Source of the DNA: [Muricauda] lutisoli (nom. illeg.) | GTDB taxonomy: Bacteria > Bacteroidota > Bacteroidia > Flavobacteriales > Flavobacteriaceae | Direction of reading: 5' to 3' | DNA: 64,000 nt | Assembly (NCBI RefSeq): GCF_017313105.1 | Contig: NZ_JAFLND010000003.1 | Location: forward strand, 498,879-562,878 | In this document: positions 36,248 through 44,331 of the stretch, piece by piece | Layout: each line of letters starts with the position of its first letter | Numbering within the stretch: position 1 is the stretch's first letter | The notes under the pieces: generated by a model | What the model was told of the DNA's origin: nothing | The model's input: the letters and a program-made list of their open reading frames with translations, nothing else | Database searches by the model: none | Made by a program: the position numbers and the translations under genes

Positions 36248-37141
36248 TTAGGACGTAAGTTCGGTGAACAAGCTCTCCAGGTTTTTGTTCTTTCTGCTGA
36301 GCTGAAGCGTCTTGAGTTTGTTGTCGTGTGCAAAATCGAATACGGCGGGCCTCATATCCTTGGAAGTGCCAAAAGTGATTTCGTAGACAAAACCACCTGT
36401 GTTTTTCACTTTGGAAACATTGGGCATTTGTTGCAGTAATTGTTCTTCTACGCGATAATCAAATTCCACCTCAATGATTTGTTCTTCGGCTTCACGAAGT
36501 TCCTCCAGTTTTTTATCGGCCACCAATTCTCCCTTGTTGATGATGATGACCCGGTCGCAAACGGCTTCCACTTCTTTCATAATATGTGTGGAAAGTAAAA
36601 TGGTTTTTTCTTTTCCTATTTCTCGGATCAGTTTTCGGATTTCAATCAATTGGTTGGGGTCGAGTCCCGTGGTGGGCTCATCGAGAATCAAAACTTCCGG
36701 GTCGTGCAAAAGGGCCGCCGCAAGTCCAACCCGCTGACGATAGCCTTTGGATAGCTGCCCAATTTTTTTGTGGGCCTCGGGAGACAACCCTGTTTGTTCG
36801 ATGACATCATTTATTTTGGACTTGTCCACTTTATAAACATCGGCATTAAAGGCCAAGTATTCCTTAACATACATCTCCAAATACAACGGATTATGCTCTG
36901 GCAGGTAACCAATGCTTTTTTGAACGTTCTTTTCAGCGCTCAACACATCAAAACCATTTACAGTGGCTTCACCCTCATCTGCTTTGTAGTAAGTGGTCAA
37001 AATCCGCATCATAGTGGACTTTCCTGCGCCGTTGGGACCTAAAAAACCGACCACTTCACCTTTGTTGATGGTGAACGAAACATTGTTCAATGCTTTTTGG
37101 GAGCCAAAGCTTTTTGTGATGTTTTGTACGGTGATGGACAT
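36248..37141 (-). CDS. gldA: gliding-motility ABC transporter ATP-binding protein GldA
   Basis: The 297-residue ATPase has Walker A GPNGAGKST (35-43), signature LSKGYRQRVG (about 131), Walker B LILDEPTTGLD and the H-loop LLSTHIMKEVE. The N-terminus MSITVQNITKSFGSQKALN and the C-terminal tail LQLSRKNKNLESLFTELT match GldA, which pairs with GldF and GldG in an ABC exporter associated with gliding motility in Flavobacteriia. gldF and gldG are not adjacent. Assignment beyond a generic ABC ATPase rests on resemblance to GldA. Confidence 0.88.
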   Translation of the reverse strand: MSITVQNITKSFGSQKALNNVSFTINKGEVVGFLGPNGAGKSTMMRILTTYYKADEGEATVNGFDVLSAEKNVQKSIGYLPEHNPLYLEMYVKEYLAFNADVYKVDKSKINDVIEQTGLSPEAHKKIGQLSKGYRQRVGLAAALLHDPEVLILDEPTTGLDPNQLIEIRKLIREIGKEKTILLSTHIMKEVEAVCDRVIIINKGELVADKKLEELREAEEQIIEVEFDYRVEEQLLQQMPNVSKVKNTGGFVYEITFGTSKDMRPAVFDFAHDNKLKTLQLSRKNKNLESLFTELTS

Positions 37142-37360
37142 TCAAAATAAATTTAATGATTCCAAAAATACACTTTTAGATGCTTTAATCCTTCAGTTTC
37201 AAAAGCAAGGATTTTATTCTATGAATCTTTTCAAAATTATTGACAAGATGAGAATTCGTAAAAAAGTATCATTTCTGTAAAATAATGTGCAGCAAAAATG
37301 CTTTTTTTGAGAAAATTCAAAAAAAATTTAGGAATGTCTGTGTGTTTCCAATTGAATACC

Positions 37361-37368
37361 TAAATTAG
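37361..37368 (+). promoter_or_regulatory. possible -7 element of the aromatic operon
   Basis: TAAATTAG is one mismatch from TAnnTTTG and lies 26 bases before the leader-peptide ATG. No clear -33 element was seen. Apart from this, the leader peptide and the terminator, I see nothing else in the 376 bases between gldA and pheA. Confidence 0.3.
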
Positions 37369-37386
37369 CCGACAATTAACAACGAG

Positions 37387-37458
37387 ATGACAAACACGTA
37401 TTTCTGGAACCGTTTTTATTTTTACTTCTTTTTTGAGAGAGGAGCGGGACTATTATAG
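37387..37458 (+). CDS. pheL: Phe/Tyr-rich leader peptide of the pheA operon
   Basis: A 23-codon ORF (ATG 37387, TAG 37456) 59 bases before pheA. Residues 9-16 are RFYFYFFF. In total there are six Phe, three Tyr and one Trp among 23 residues. It ends just before a terminator, and its own 3' end carries CGGGACT (37445-37451), which can pair with the terminator's 5' arm. Charged tRNA-Phe/Tyr would let the ribosome reach the stop codon and mask this segment, so the terminator forms. Stalling at the Phe codons would free it and prevent termination. This is the standard attenuation layout; the symbol is by analogy. Confidence 0.88.
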   Translation: MTNTYFWNRFYFYFFFERGAGLL

Positions 37459-37485
37459 ATACGTTTTAAGTATAACCAATTTATA

Positions 37486-37514
37486 AAGTCCCGATACATC
37501 GGGACTTTTTTTTT
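37486..37514 (+). terminator. attenuator terminator upstream of pheA
   Basis: Perfect 10-bp stem AAGTCCCGAT / ATCGGGACTT with a two-base loop, ending in a nine-T run, only three bases before the pheA ATG. AGTCCCG in the 5' arm is complementary to CGGGACT inside the leader ORF (37445-37451), giving a mutually exclusive antiterminator. Confidence 0.93.
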
Positions 37515-37517
37515 GCA

Positions 37518-38345
37518 ATGGAATTAAAAGTTGCCATACAAGGAATAAAGGGTTCCAACCACCATCAGGTGGCCGCCGATTTTTTTGGAGATAACATTGA
37601 GTTGATCGAGTGTAGCTCTTTTGATGCCGTTATCGATAGCTTATTGATGGGTGAAGCCGACAAGGGCATTATGGCCATCGAGAACTCCATTGCAGGGTCT
37701 ATTATTCCCAATTACAACCTGGTGTACCATAATAATATCCATGTTATCGGGGAGCACTACTTGAACATCCACCATAACCTTATGGTTATGAAGGGTAAAA
37801 CTTTTGATGATATCCAAGAGGTACATTCACACCCAATGGCATTGCTACAGTGCAAGGAGTTTTTCAAAACGCACCCACAGATCAAATTGGTGGAGAGTGT
37901 GGATACGGCCGAGACAGCAAAAAGAATCAAGGAGGAAGGACTTGGGCATATAGCTGCGATTGCTCCTAAAAAGGCAGCCGAATTGTACGATCTCGAAATT
38001 ATAGCGGATAACATCCAGACCATTGTTAATAATTCAACCAGGTTCATTGTTCTTAAAAAACAGAACAAGGTGCTGCCAGAGGAAGAGATCAACAAGGCCT
38101 CTTTACGATTTATAACCGATCACAAAAGAGGAAGTTTGGCAACGGTATTGAATGTGATGAGCGACTGCAATATGAATATGACCAAGATTCAGTCCCTACC
38201 TGTGATAGAGACCCCGTGGAAGTATGCCTTTTTTGTGGATGTAACCTTTGATAAATACGAGCACTTTGCCAAAACCAAATCGTTGATGCAGATCATGGCC
38301 GAGGATTTCAAGGTGTTGGGTGAATATAAAAATGCATTGTTGTAA
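37518..38345 (+). CDS. pheA: prephenate dehydratase
   Basis: This enzyme converts prephenate to phenylpyruvate for phenylalanine synthesis. The 275-residue protein has the dehydratase domain (MAIENSIAGSIIPNY, then NNSTRFIVLKK with the catalytic Thr of the TRF motif) and a C-terminal ACT domain (KRGSLATVLNVMSDCNMNMTKIQS) for Phe feedback. The usual ESRP of the ACT site reads QSLP here. It lacks the N-terminal chorismate mutase of enterobacterial PheA; that activity is on the DAHP synthase gene at the operon's end. It overlaps the next gene by one base (TAATG). Confidence 0.95.
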   Translation: MELKVAIQGIKGSNHHQVAADFFGDNIELIECSSFDAVIDSLLMGEADKGIMAIENSIAGSIIPNYNLVYHNNIHVIGEHYLNIHHNLMVMKGKTFDDIQEVHSHPMALLQCKEFFKTHPQIKLVESVDTAETAKRIKEEGLGHIAAIAPKKAAELYDLEIIADNIQTIVNNSTRFIVLKKQNKVLPEEEINKASLRFITDHKRGSLATVLNVMSDCNMNMTKIQSLPVIETPWKYAFFVDVTFDKYEHFAKTKSLMQIMAEDFKVLGEYKNALL

Positions 38346-39487
38346 TGATAACGGCAGATAGGTTAAATAGTATACAGGAATATTACTTCTCTAAAAAATT
38401 GAGAGAGGTCAGGGGATTAATGGCCGATGGCAAGCCCATTATCAACATGGGAATTGGCAGCCCGGATTTGGCACCATCACCGCAGGTACTGGAAACCCTT
38501 CGGGACTCCATTATCGAAGCGGGGGCACATCAATACCAAAGCTATCAAGGATTGCCACAACTTCGGGAGGCCATTGCGCATTTCTATCAGCAAAAATTTG
38601 AGGTGACCGTAGACCCATCTTCCGAAGTTTTGCCCTTAATGGGTTCCAAGGAAGGCATTATGCACATTAGTATGGCCTTTTTAAATGAAGGTGATGAGGT
38701 GTTGTTGCCAAATCCTGGGTATCCTACCTATACCTCGGTTACCAATTTGGTAGGTGGAGCACCGGTTAGTTATGACTTGAAAGCTGAAAATGGGTGGTTC
38801 CCCGATTTGGAGGAACTGTCCAAAAAAGATTTGTCCAAAGTAAAGGTAATGTGGATCAGCTATCCGCATATGCCGACAGGTGCTACGGCGACCAAGGAAC
38901 AACTGGAGTCTTTGGTGGAATTTGCCAAGGAAAACGAAATCCTTTTGGTGAACGATAACCCTTATAGTTTTGTCCTCTCCAGCAATCCCACCAGTATTTT
39001 GTCCATCGACGGGGCTAAAGATTGCACTCTGGAACTGAATAGTTTAAGCAAGACCTTCAACATGGCAGGCTGGCGAGTTGGAATGGTACTGGGTAGTGCA
39101 GAACATATCACCGCAGTGCTGAAAGTGAAGAGCAATATGGACTCAGGAATGTTCTATGGCATACAAAAAGGTGCGATCGCGGCCTTGCAAAGCGGGCCTG
39201 AGTGGTTCGAAGCATTGGACAAGGTGTATACCAAACGGCGAGAGTTGATGTTTCAATTGGCGGATAAATTGGGATGCACCTACGATAAAAATGCGGTGGG
39301 AATGTTTGTTTGGTGCAAGCTGCCCAAAGGTGCCGAACCCTCAGAGGACTTTATAGATAAGGTATTGCACGACAAAGACATTTTCATTGCGCCAGGAACC
39401 ATATTCGGGAGCAATGGAGAAGGCTACATTCGTTTTTCCCTTTGTGTGAAAGAAGAAAAGATTGAAGAAGCCATTGAAAGATTTTAG
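38345..39487 (+). CDS. class I aminotransferase, aromatic pathway
   Basis: A 380-residue PLP aminotransferase with the Schiff-base lysine in NSLSKTFNMAGWRVG (about residue 237), GIGSPDLAPSP near the N-terminus, and a NPGYPTY loop. Its place between pheA and tyrA, with a one-base overlap with pheA, indicates it transaminates phenylpyruvate and hydroxyphenylpyruvate. Aspartate or methionine use cannot be excluded. Text matches LL-DAP/aspartate-type class I enzymes. Confidence 0.88.
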   Translation: MITADRLNSIQEYYFSKKLREVRGLMADGKPIINMGIGSPDLAPSPQVLETLRDSIIEAGAHQYQSYQGLPQLREAIAHFYQQKFEVTVDPSSEVLPLMGSKEGIMHISMAFLNEGDEVLLPNPGYPTYTSVTNLVGGAPVSYDLKAENGWFPDLEELSKKDLSKVKVMWISYPHMPTGATATKEQLESLVEFAKENEILLVNDNPYSFVLSSNPTSILSIDGAKDCTLELNSLSKTFNMAGWRVGMVLGSAEHITAVLKVKSNMDSGMFYGIQKGAIAALQSGPEWFEALDKVYTKRRELMFQLADKLGCTYDKNAVGMFVWCKLPKGAEPSEDFIDKVLHDKDIFIAPGTIFGSNGEGYIRFSLCVKEEKIEEAIERF

Positions 39488-39490
39488 ATT

Positions 39491-40351
39491 ATGAAAGTAG
39501 TCATTATAGGAGTTGGATTGATAGGCGGTTCTTTTGCCAAGGATGTAAAAAAGCTACATCCCGAAGCGGAAATCGTTGGGGTGGACAAAAGTGATGCGCA
39601 TTTGGAGGAAGCGCTGCAACTTCAGATCATTGATAAAAAAGGAGACTACGGCGTTTTGGCAACCGCGGATATGGTTTATGTGGGAATCCCGGTAAATGTA
39701 CTGGTTACAGAATTGCCCACAATTTTGGATGCGGTTGGTGAGGAAACCGTGGTAATGGATGCCGGGTCCACCAAGCGATTGATTTGTGAGCAAGTTGCCG
39801 ACCATCCCAATCGAAGAAACTTCATGGCCTGCCACCCGATTGCTGGTACTGAGTTTTCAGGGCCAACGGCGGCTTTGGAAGGGTTGTATTCGGGTAAAAC
39901 CATGATCATCTGCGAAGTAGAGAAAACAGCCTTCAAGCTTCAGGAAAAAGCATTGGCCATTTTTCAGGATATCGGGATGCGAATCCGGTACATGAACCCC
40001 GAAGCGCACGACAAGCACATTGCCTACGTATCCCATTTATCACACATTAGCTCTTTTATGTTGGGAAAGACGGTTATTGAGAAAGAAAAAAATGAGCGTG
40101 ATATTTTTGACATGGCGGGAAGTGGTTTTGAGAGCACCGTTCGCTTGGCAAAAAGTTCCCCGGATATGTGGGCACCCATTTTTGAACAGAACAAGGACAA
40201 TGTTGTGGAAACGTTGGAAGAATACATACAGAACCTAACCACGTTCAAACAACTGATATTGGACAACGATTTCGAGAATGTCCACCAAGAAATGAGTAAT
40301 ACCAATAAAATAAAACAAATACTAAAAGGAATACCACTTACAAAAAAATAG
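39491..40351 (+). CDS. tyrA: prephenate dehydrogenase
   Basis: The enzyme oxidises prephenate to 4-hydroxyphenylpyruvate with NAD(P). The 286-residue protein begins with the Rossmann motif VIIGVGLIGGSFAKD. It has MACHPIAGTEFSGP (the substrate-binding HPxxG region) and AYVSHLSHISSF. There is no ACT or chorismate mutase domain. It lies three bases after the aminotransferase gene. Confidence 0.94.
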   Translation: MKVVIIGVGLIGGSFAKDVKKLHPEAEIVGVDKSDAHLEEALQLQIIDKKGDYGVLATADMVYVGIPVNVLVTELPTILDAVGEETVVMDAGSTKRLICEQVADHPNRRNFMACHPIAGTEFSGPTAALEGLYSGKTMIICEVEKTAFKLQEKALAIFQDIGMRIRYMNPEAHDKHIAYVSHLSHISSFMLGKTVIEKEKNERDIFDMAGSGFESTVRLAKSSPDMWAPIFEQNKDNVVETLEEYIQNLTTFKQLILDNDFENVHQEMSNTNKIKQILKGIPLTKK

Positions 40352-40359
40352 AGAGTATT

Positions 40360-41442
40360 ATGGAAAACAAAAAGGAAATGAGGAAATGGTTGGATGACAT
40401 GAATTTGGGTCATCCCTTGGTAGTAGCAGGTCCGTGCAGTGCGGAAACCGAAGACCAAGTGCTGAAAATAGCGCACGATCTTAAAGATACCGACGTGAGC
40501 TATTACCGTGCCGGAATCTGGAAACCAAGAACTCGTCCAGGGAACTTTGAAGGTGTAGGGGCCATTGGATTAAAGTGGTTGCAAAAGGTAAAAGAGGAGA
40601 CCGGGCTAAAAACCGCTACCGAAGTGGCCAACAGAACACACGTTGATTTAGCTTTGGAGCACGATGTGGATTTGTTGTGGATCGGAGCGCGTTCTACCGT
40701 AAGCCCATTTATCGTACAGGAAATTGCCGATGCTTTGGAAGGGACCGATAAGATCGTTTTGGTCAAGAACCCGGTAAACCCGGACTTATCGCTTTGGTTG
40801 GGAGCTGTGGAACGTTTGCACTCTGCCAATATCGAAAAGTTAGGAGTGATTCACAGAGGTTTCTCTACCTACGAAAAAACCAAATACCGTAATATTCCAG
40901 AATGGCAGTTGGCCATTGAGTTGCAAACCAAATTTCCTGATTTGCCCATCATCAATGACCCAAGCCACATTACCGGGAAGCGAGATATGATTTTTGATGT
41001 ATCGCAAACGGCTTTGGATTTGAACTTTGATGGTTTGATGATCGAAACGCATTACGATCCGGACAATGCATGGAGTGACGCCGCTCAGCAGGTAACCCCA
41101 AAAACATTGGTTCAGATTATGAAAGACCTACGCATTAGAAAAGAGACAGACGAGGAAGCCGAATACAAGAACAATTTGAGCAACCTAAGGGCTCAGATTG
41201 ATGTGTTGGACAACCAATTGATCGATCTTTTGGGAAAAAGAATGAAAGTTTCCGACGGAATAGGGGAGCTTAAAAAGCAAAAGAACGTTGCTGTGCTCCA
41301 GAGCAATCGTTGGAACGCCATATTGGGCAATATGATCTTGGAAGGTGAGCAAAGAGGATTGAGCGAGGAATTTGTTTTGAAAATGTTCAAGGCAATCCAC
41401 CAGGAGTCCATTAACCACCAAGAAAAAATCATCAACGCTTAG
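40360..41442 (+). CDS. bifunctional DAHP synthase / chorismate mutase
   Basis: The 360-residue fusion has an N-terminal DAHP synthase of the KDO8P-synthase-like type (VVAGPCSAETEDQVLK, then IGARSTVSPFIVQ and INDPSHITGKRD), which makes the first shikimate intermediate. Its C-terminal AroQ chorismate mutase spans about 270-360 (LRAQIDVLDNQLIDLLGKRM). The operon therefore encodes entry to the pathway, the branch-point mutase and both prephenate branches. A fused mutase commonly confers prephenate-sensitive feedback on the synthase. A terminator follows. Confidence 0.93.
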   Translation: MENKKEMRKWLDDMNLGHPLVVAGPCSAETEDQVLKIAHDLKDTDVSYYRAGIWKPRTRPGNFEGVGAIGLKWLQKVKEETGLKTATEVANRTHVDLALEHDVDLLWIGARSTVSPFIVQEIADALEGTDKIVLVKNPVNPDLSLWLGAVERLHSANIEKLGVIHRGFSTYEKTKYRNIPEWQLAIELQTKFPDLPIINDPSHITGKRDMIFDVSQTALDLNFDGLMIETHYDPDNAWSDAAQQVTPKTLVQIMKDLRIRKETDEEAEYKNNLSNLRAQIDVLDNQLIDLLGKRMKVSDGIGELKKQKNVAVLQSNRWNAILGNMILEGEQRGLSEEFVLKMFKAIHQESINHQEKIINA

Positions 41443-41470
41443 ACTGATTTTTAATCAGGTTGATTCAAGA

Positions 41471-41517
41471 ACTATTTGTGGCCTTGATTTATTTAGGGGC
41501 TGCAAATAGTTTTTTTG
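41471..41517 (+). terminator. terminator of the aromatic operon
   Basis: Long hairpin AACTATTTG / CAAATAGTT with inner GCC / GGC pairs, ending in seven T. A smaller hairpin CTGATT / AATCAG (41445-41459) precedes it. Confidence 0.8.
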
Positions 41518-41575
41518 TTTTAAACTGTAACAAAAGAGTGAACAGGTCATCTTTCAGGAGTAAAAACACTCTATC

Positions 41576-42250
41576 ATGAAAAAAATATATACACTAAGTC
41601 TTTTGTTACTTCCCTTGGTTATGTTTTCGCAACGAATCATTGATAAGGAAGTTGGGGAATTCAACAAAATCAAAGTTTTTGATTTGATCGAGGTCAACTT
41701 GATCCAGTCTGATGAGAACAAGATCATGATCAAAGGCTGGAATGTTGATGACATTAAATGGACAAACAAAAATGGGGTCTTGAAACTACGAATGCAATTG
41801 GATAAAAAGTTTCAGGGCGAGGATACCATGATCGAAGTCTACTACACCGACCTGGATGTGATCGATGGAAACGAAGGTGCCCAGATTACCTGTAACGAAA
41901 TGGTGCAAAAAAGTAGAATTGAGCTCCGGGCCCAAGAAGGAGCGGCCATCCGTATTGGAATGGATGTGGACTATGCCGAGATCAGAGCGGTGACTGGCGG
42001 TATTGTCCAAGCTTCTGGTTTGGCAAAAAATCAATCAATTGTAATTAATACAGGGGGGATTTTTGAAGGAAGGGAACTAAGGACCGCTACGACCGATGTG
42101 AAAATTTCCGCTGGCGGTGAGGCTGATGTGTTTGCTTCGGAATTAGTGGACATCAATGTAAAGGCCGGTGGTGATGTTTATGTGTACGGAAACCCGGAAA
42201 CGGTACATAAAAAAACCTTTGTGGGCGGAAGAATCTACATAAAGGATTAA
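41576..42250 (+). CDS. GIN-domain (DUF2807) secreted protein
   Basis: The 224-residue protein has a cleavable signal peptide (KKIYTLSLLLLPLVMFSQ). The head-GIN/DUF2807 fold of repeated short beta strands follows (VGEFNKIKVFDLIEVNLIQ, ending VGGRIYIKD). It is a second GIN protein in the window, about 8 kb from the lipoprotein at 32742, but without a lipobox. Function unknown. It is monocistronic and ends at a bidirectional terminator. Confidence 0.82.
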   Translation: MKKIYTLSLLLLPLVMFSQRIIDKEVGEFNKIKVFDLIEVNLIQSDENKIMIKGWNVDDIKWTNKNGVLKLRMQLDKKFQGEDTMIEVYYTDLDVIDGNEGAQITCNEMVQKSRIELRAQEGAAIRIGMDVDYAEIRAVTGGIVQASGLAKNQSIVINTGGIFEGRELRTATTDVKISAGGEADVFASELVDINVKAGGDVYVYGNPETVHKKTFVGGRIYIKD

Positions 42251-42266
42251 TGAAACTTGTTGCCAC

Positions 42267-42297
42267 GAAAAAGCCCTCCAAAATGGAGGGCTTTTTT
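42267..42297. terminator. bidirectional terminator between convergent genes
   Basis: Perfect stem GCCCTCC / GGAGGGC flanked by A-run on the left and T-run on the right, shared by the GIN protein gene and the convergent secreted-protein gene. Confidence 0.9.
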
Positions 42298-42321
42298 ATT
42301 CGTGGTTATATTTTGGCACGT

Positions 42322-42762
42322 TTACTTTTTAAAGATGTAACGGGTAATGAAAATACCTTGTCCGTCACCTTTTCCACCTTCACTTTCAACACCGCTTACC
42401 ACAAAGGCCAGTTCCCATCCATTGGAAACCATGTCGTTGATCATTGAAGTGATCAGGGCATCGTTGGCTGCAATGTTCTGAAAACGGATACCTCCAATGT
42501 TATAAAAGTTCAAAAGTTTGGTTTCTTCGAAATTCTTTACACGGATTTCGCTCCTGCTGGATTTGTTTCGAGTATTGTCATCTTCAGTTTGGACACTTGT
42601 AAATTCTTTGTAATCCTTGTCTTCCAAGGCATTTATAATTCGAGATCTTCCCAGTCCGTTTGGTACGATTGACTCAACGCTGGTTACTACATGGTACTGT
42701 TGCGCACTCATGGTGAATGTTGCTGCAAGCATCGCCACGGCAGCCAAAATGATTTTTTTCAT
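42322..42762 (-). CDS. small secreted protein of unknown function
   Basis: The 146-residue protein starts at MKKIILAAVAMLAATFTMSAQ, a clear signal peptide, so the ATG at 42762 is chosen over one 36 bases upstream. The mature part is polar, with NGWELAFVVSGVE near the C-terminus, reminiscent of the short DUF4177-like pattern 'GWELV', but I do not assign a family. It is monocistronic, convergent with the GIN gene and divergent from rsgA. Confidence 0.65.
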   Translation of the reverse strand: MKKIILAAVAMLAATFTMSAQQYHVVTSVESIVPNGLGRSRIINALEDKDYKEFTSVQTEDDNTRNKSSRSEIRVKNFEETKLLNFYNIGGIRFQNIAANDALITSMINDMVSNGWELAFVVSGVESEGGKGDGQGIFITRYIFKK

Positions 42763-42856
42763 GATTAAAATGTTAATGATCGTTAAAACTGTTAACAAAG
42801 ATATACGACGAAAAAGCAGTAATATTGTTTCTTTGTAATCAAAATATGAACAAATA

Positions 42857-43795
42857 GTGAACGGAACTGTTTATAAATCAACTGGGAGCTGGTATACCGT
42901 AAAGTCCTCGGAAGGAGAATTTTACGAATGTCGCATCAAGGGCAAGTTCCGAACACAGGGTATTAAAAGTACCAATCCGGTTGCCGTAGGGGACCATGTG
43001 GAGTTCCATTTGGAAAATATTGGGGACGAAACGGTTGGTGTTATTTCTAAAATTGGAGATCGCAAGAACTATATTGTCCGTAGGTCGGTCAAACTTTCCA
43101 AACAAACCCATATCATAGCGGCCAACCTAGATCAGGTTTTTCTGCTCGTCACCTTGAACAACCCCCCTACGTTTACCAGTTTTATAGATCGATTTTTGGT
43201 AACTGCAGAGGCCTACGATATTCCTGTAGTACTTCTTTTCAATAAAATGGATGTTTACAGTGAAAAGGAAAAGTCTGAAGTTGAGCATTTAGTGGACTTA
43301 TATACCAAAATTGGTTATACGTGCATTCAAATTGAAGCTAAGAAAGGCAAGAATGTGGACAAGGTAAAAGCGCTGATGCTGGGCAACACAAGTATGTTCG
43401 CGGGACATTCAGGCGTTGGTAAGTCAACTTTGGTAAATGCCTTGGAGCCGGGCCTCAAGTTAAAAACCGCCGAAATTTCGGAGCAACACATGCAAGGGCA
43501 GCACACCACCACTTTTGCCGAGATGTACGACCTTTCTTTTGATGCACGGATTATAGATACTCCTGGAATAAAAGGATTTGGTATTGTGGATATGGATAAG
43601 CATGAAATCGGAGACTATTTTCCAGAGTTTTTTGCTTTGAAATCGGAATGCAAATTCAATAATTGCCTCCACTTGGATGAACCCAAATGTGCGGTAAAAG
43701 AGGCTTTGGAGAATAATGAAATTGCCGCAAGCCGTTATCGCAGCTACGTGCAAATGTTGACGGGGGAAGAGGATAATCCATATAGGGAAAGATAA
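42857..43795 (+). CDS. rsgA: ribosome small-subunit-dependent GTPase A
   Basis: RsgA is a circularly permuted GTPase that checks late 30S maturation. The 312-residue protein has an OB-fold N-terminus and the permuted G motifs: FNKMD (G4) first, then the P-loop GHSGVGKSTLVNAL and DTPGIKGFG (G3). The C-terminal zinc knuckle contains CKFNNCLHLDEPKC. It begins with GTG; no ATG lies at a suitable position. The next gene dtd starts on the base after its stop. Confidence 0.94.
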   Translation: MNGTVYKSTGSWYTVKSSEGEFYECRIKGKFRTQGIKSTNPVAVGDHVEFHLENIGDETVGVISKIGDRKNYIVRRSVKLSKQTHIIAANLDQVFLLVTLNNPPTFTSFIDRFLVTAEAYDIPVVLLFNKMDVYSEKEKSEVEHLVDLYTKIGYTCIQIEAKKGKNVDKVKALMLGNTSMFAGHSGVGKSTLVNALEPGLKLKTAEISEQHMQGQHTTTFAEMYDLSFDARIIDTPGIKGFGIVDMDKHEIGDYFPEFFALKSECKFNNCLHLDEPKCAVKEALENNEIAASRYRSYVQMLTGEEDNPYRER

Positions 43796-44248
43796 ATGAG
43801 AACAGTACTGCAACGAGTTTCAAATGCGAGTGTAACGGTAGATGATAAAGTTGTTTCATCTATTGGTAAGGGCCTATTGGTGTTGTTGGGTATTGAGGAT
43901 GCCGATACACAAGAGGATATTGATTGGTTGACCAATAAAATTCTAAATCTTCGCATTTTTAATGATGAAAATGATGTAATGAACCGCTCCGTTCAGGATG
44001 TTGATGGAGATATCATCGTGGTTAGTCAATTTACGTTGCATGCGCTCACAAAAAAAGGTAATCGTCCATCTTACATTAAGGCAGCGAAACCCGATTTCGC
44101 TGTACCCATGTACGAGAAATTCGTTCAGGTTTTGGAACAAAAACTGGGTAAAAAAGTAGGCACCGGAATTTTTGGTGCAGATATGAAAGTTGGACTCCTT
44201 AACGATGGTCCCGTCACCATCACAATGGATACAAAAAATAAGGAATAA
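43796..44248 (+). CDS. dtd: D-aminoacyl-tRNA deacylase
   Basis: Dtd removes D-amino acids (and glycine) mischarged on tRNA. The 150-residue length and the two catalytic signatures are present: VSQFTLHA (SQFTL near residue 79) and NDGPVTITMD near the C-terminus. The start abuts the rsgA stop, so the two form a small translation-quality operon. Confidence 0.96.
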   Translation: MRTVLQRVSNASVTVDDKVVSSIGKGLLVLLGIEDADTQEDIDWLTNKILNLRIFNDENDVMNRSVQDVDGDIIVVSQFTLHALTKKGNRPSYIKAAKPDFAVPMYEKFVQVLEQKLGKKVGTGIFGADMKVGLLNDGPVTITMDTKNKE

Positions 44249-44331
44249 TATTTTTTTTGTATCATATTTTTTGACTTTTTGTAAGAAATTCATCACATTA
44301 GCGTTAACTAACCTAACCGTAACTGTACTTA

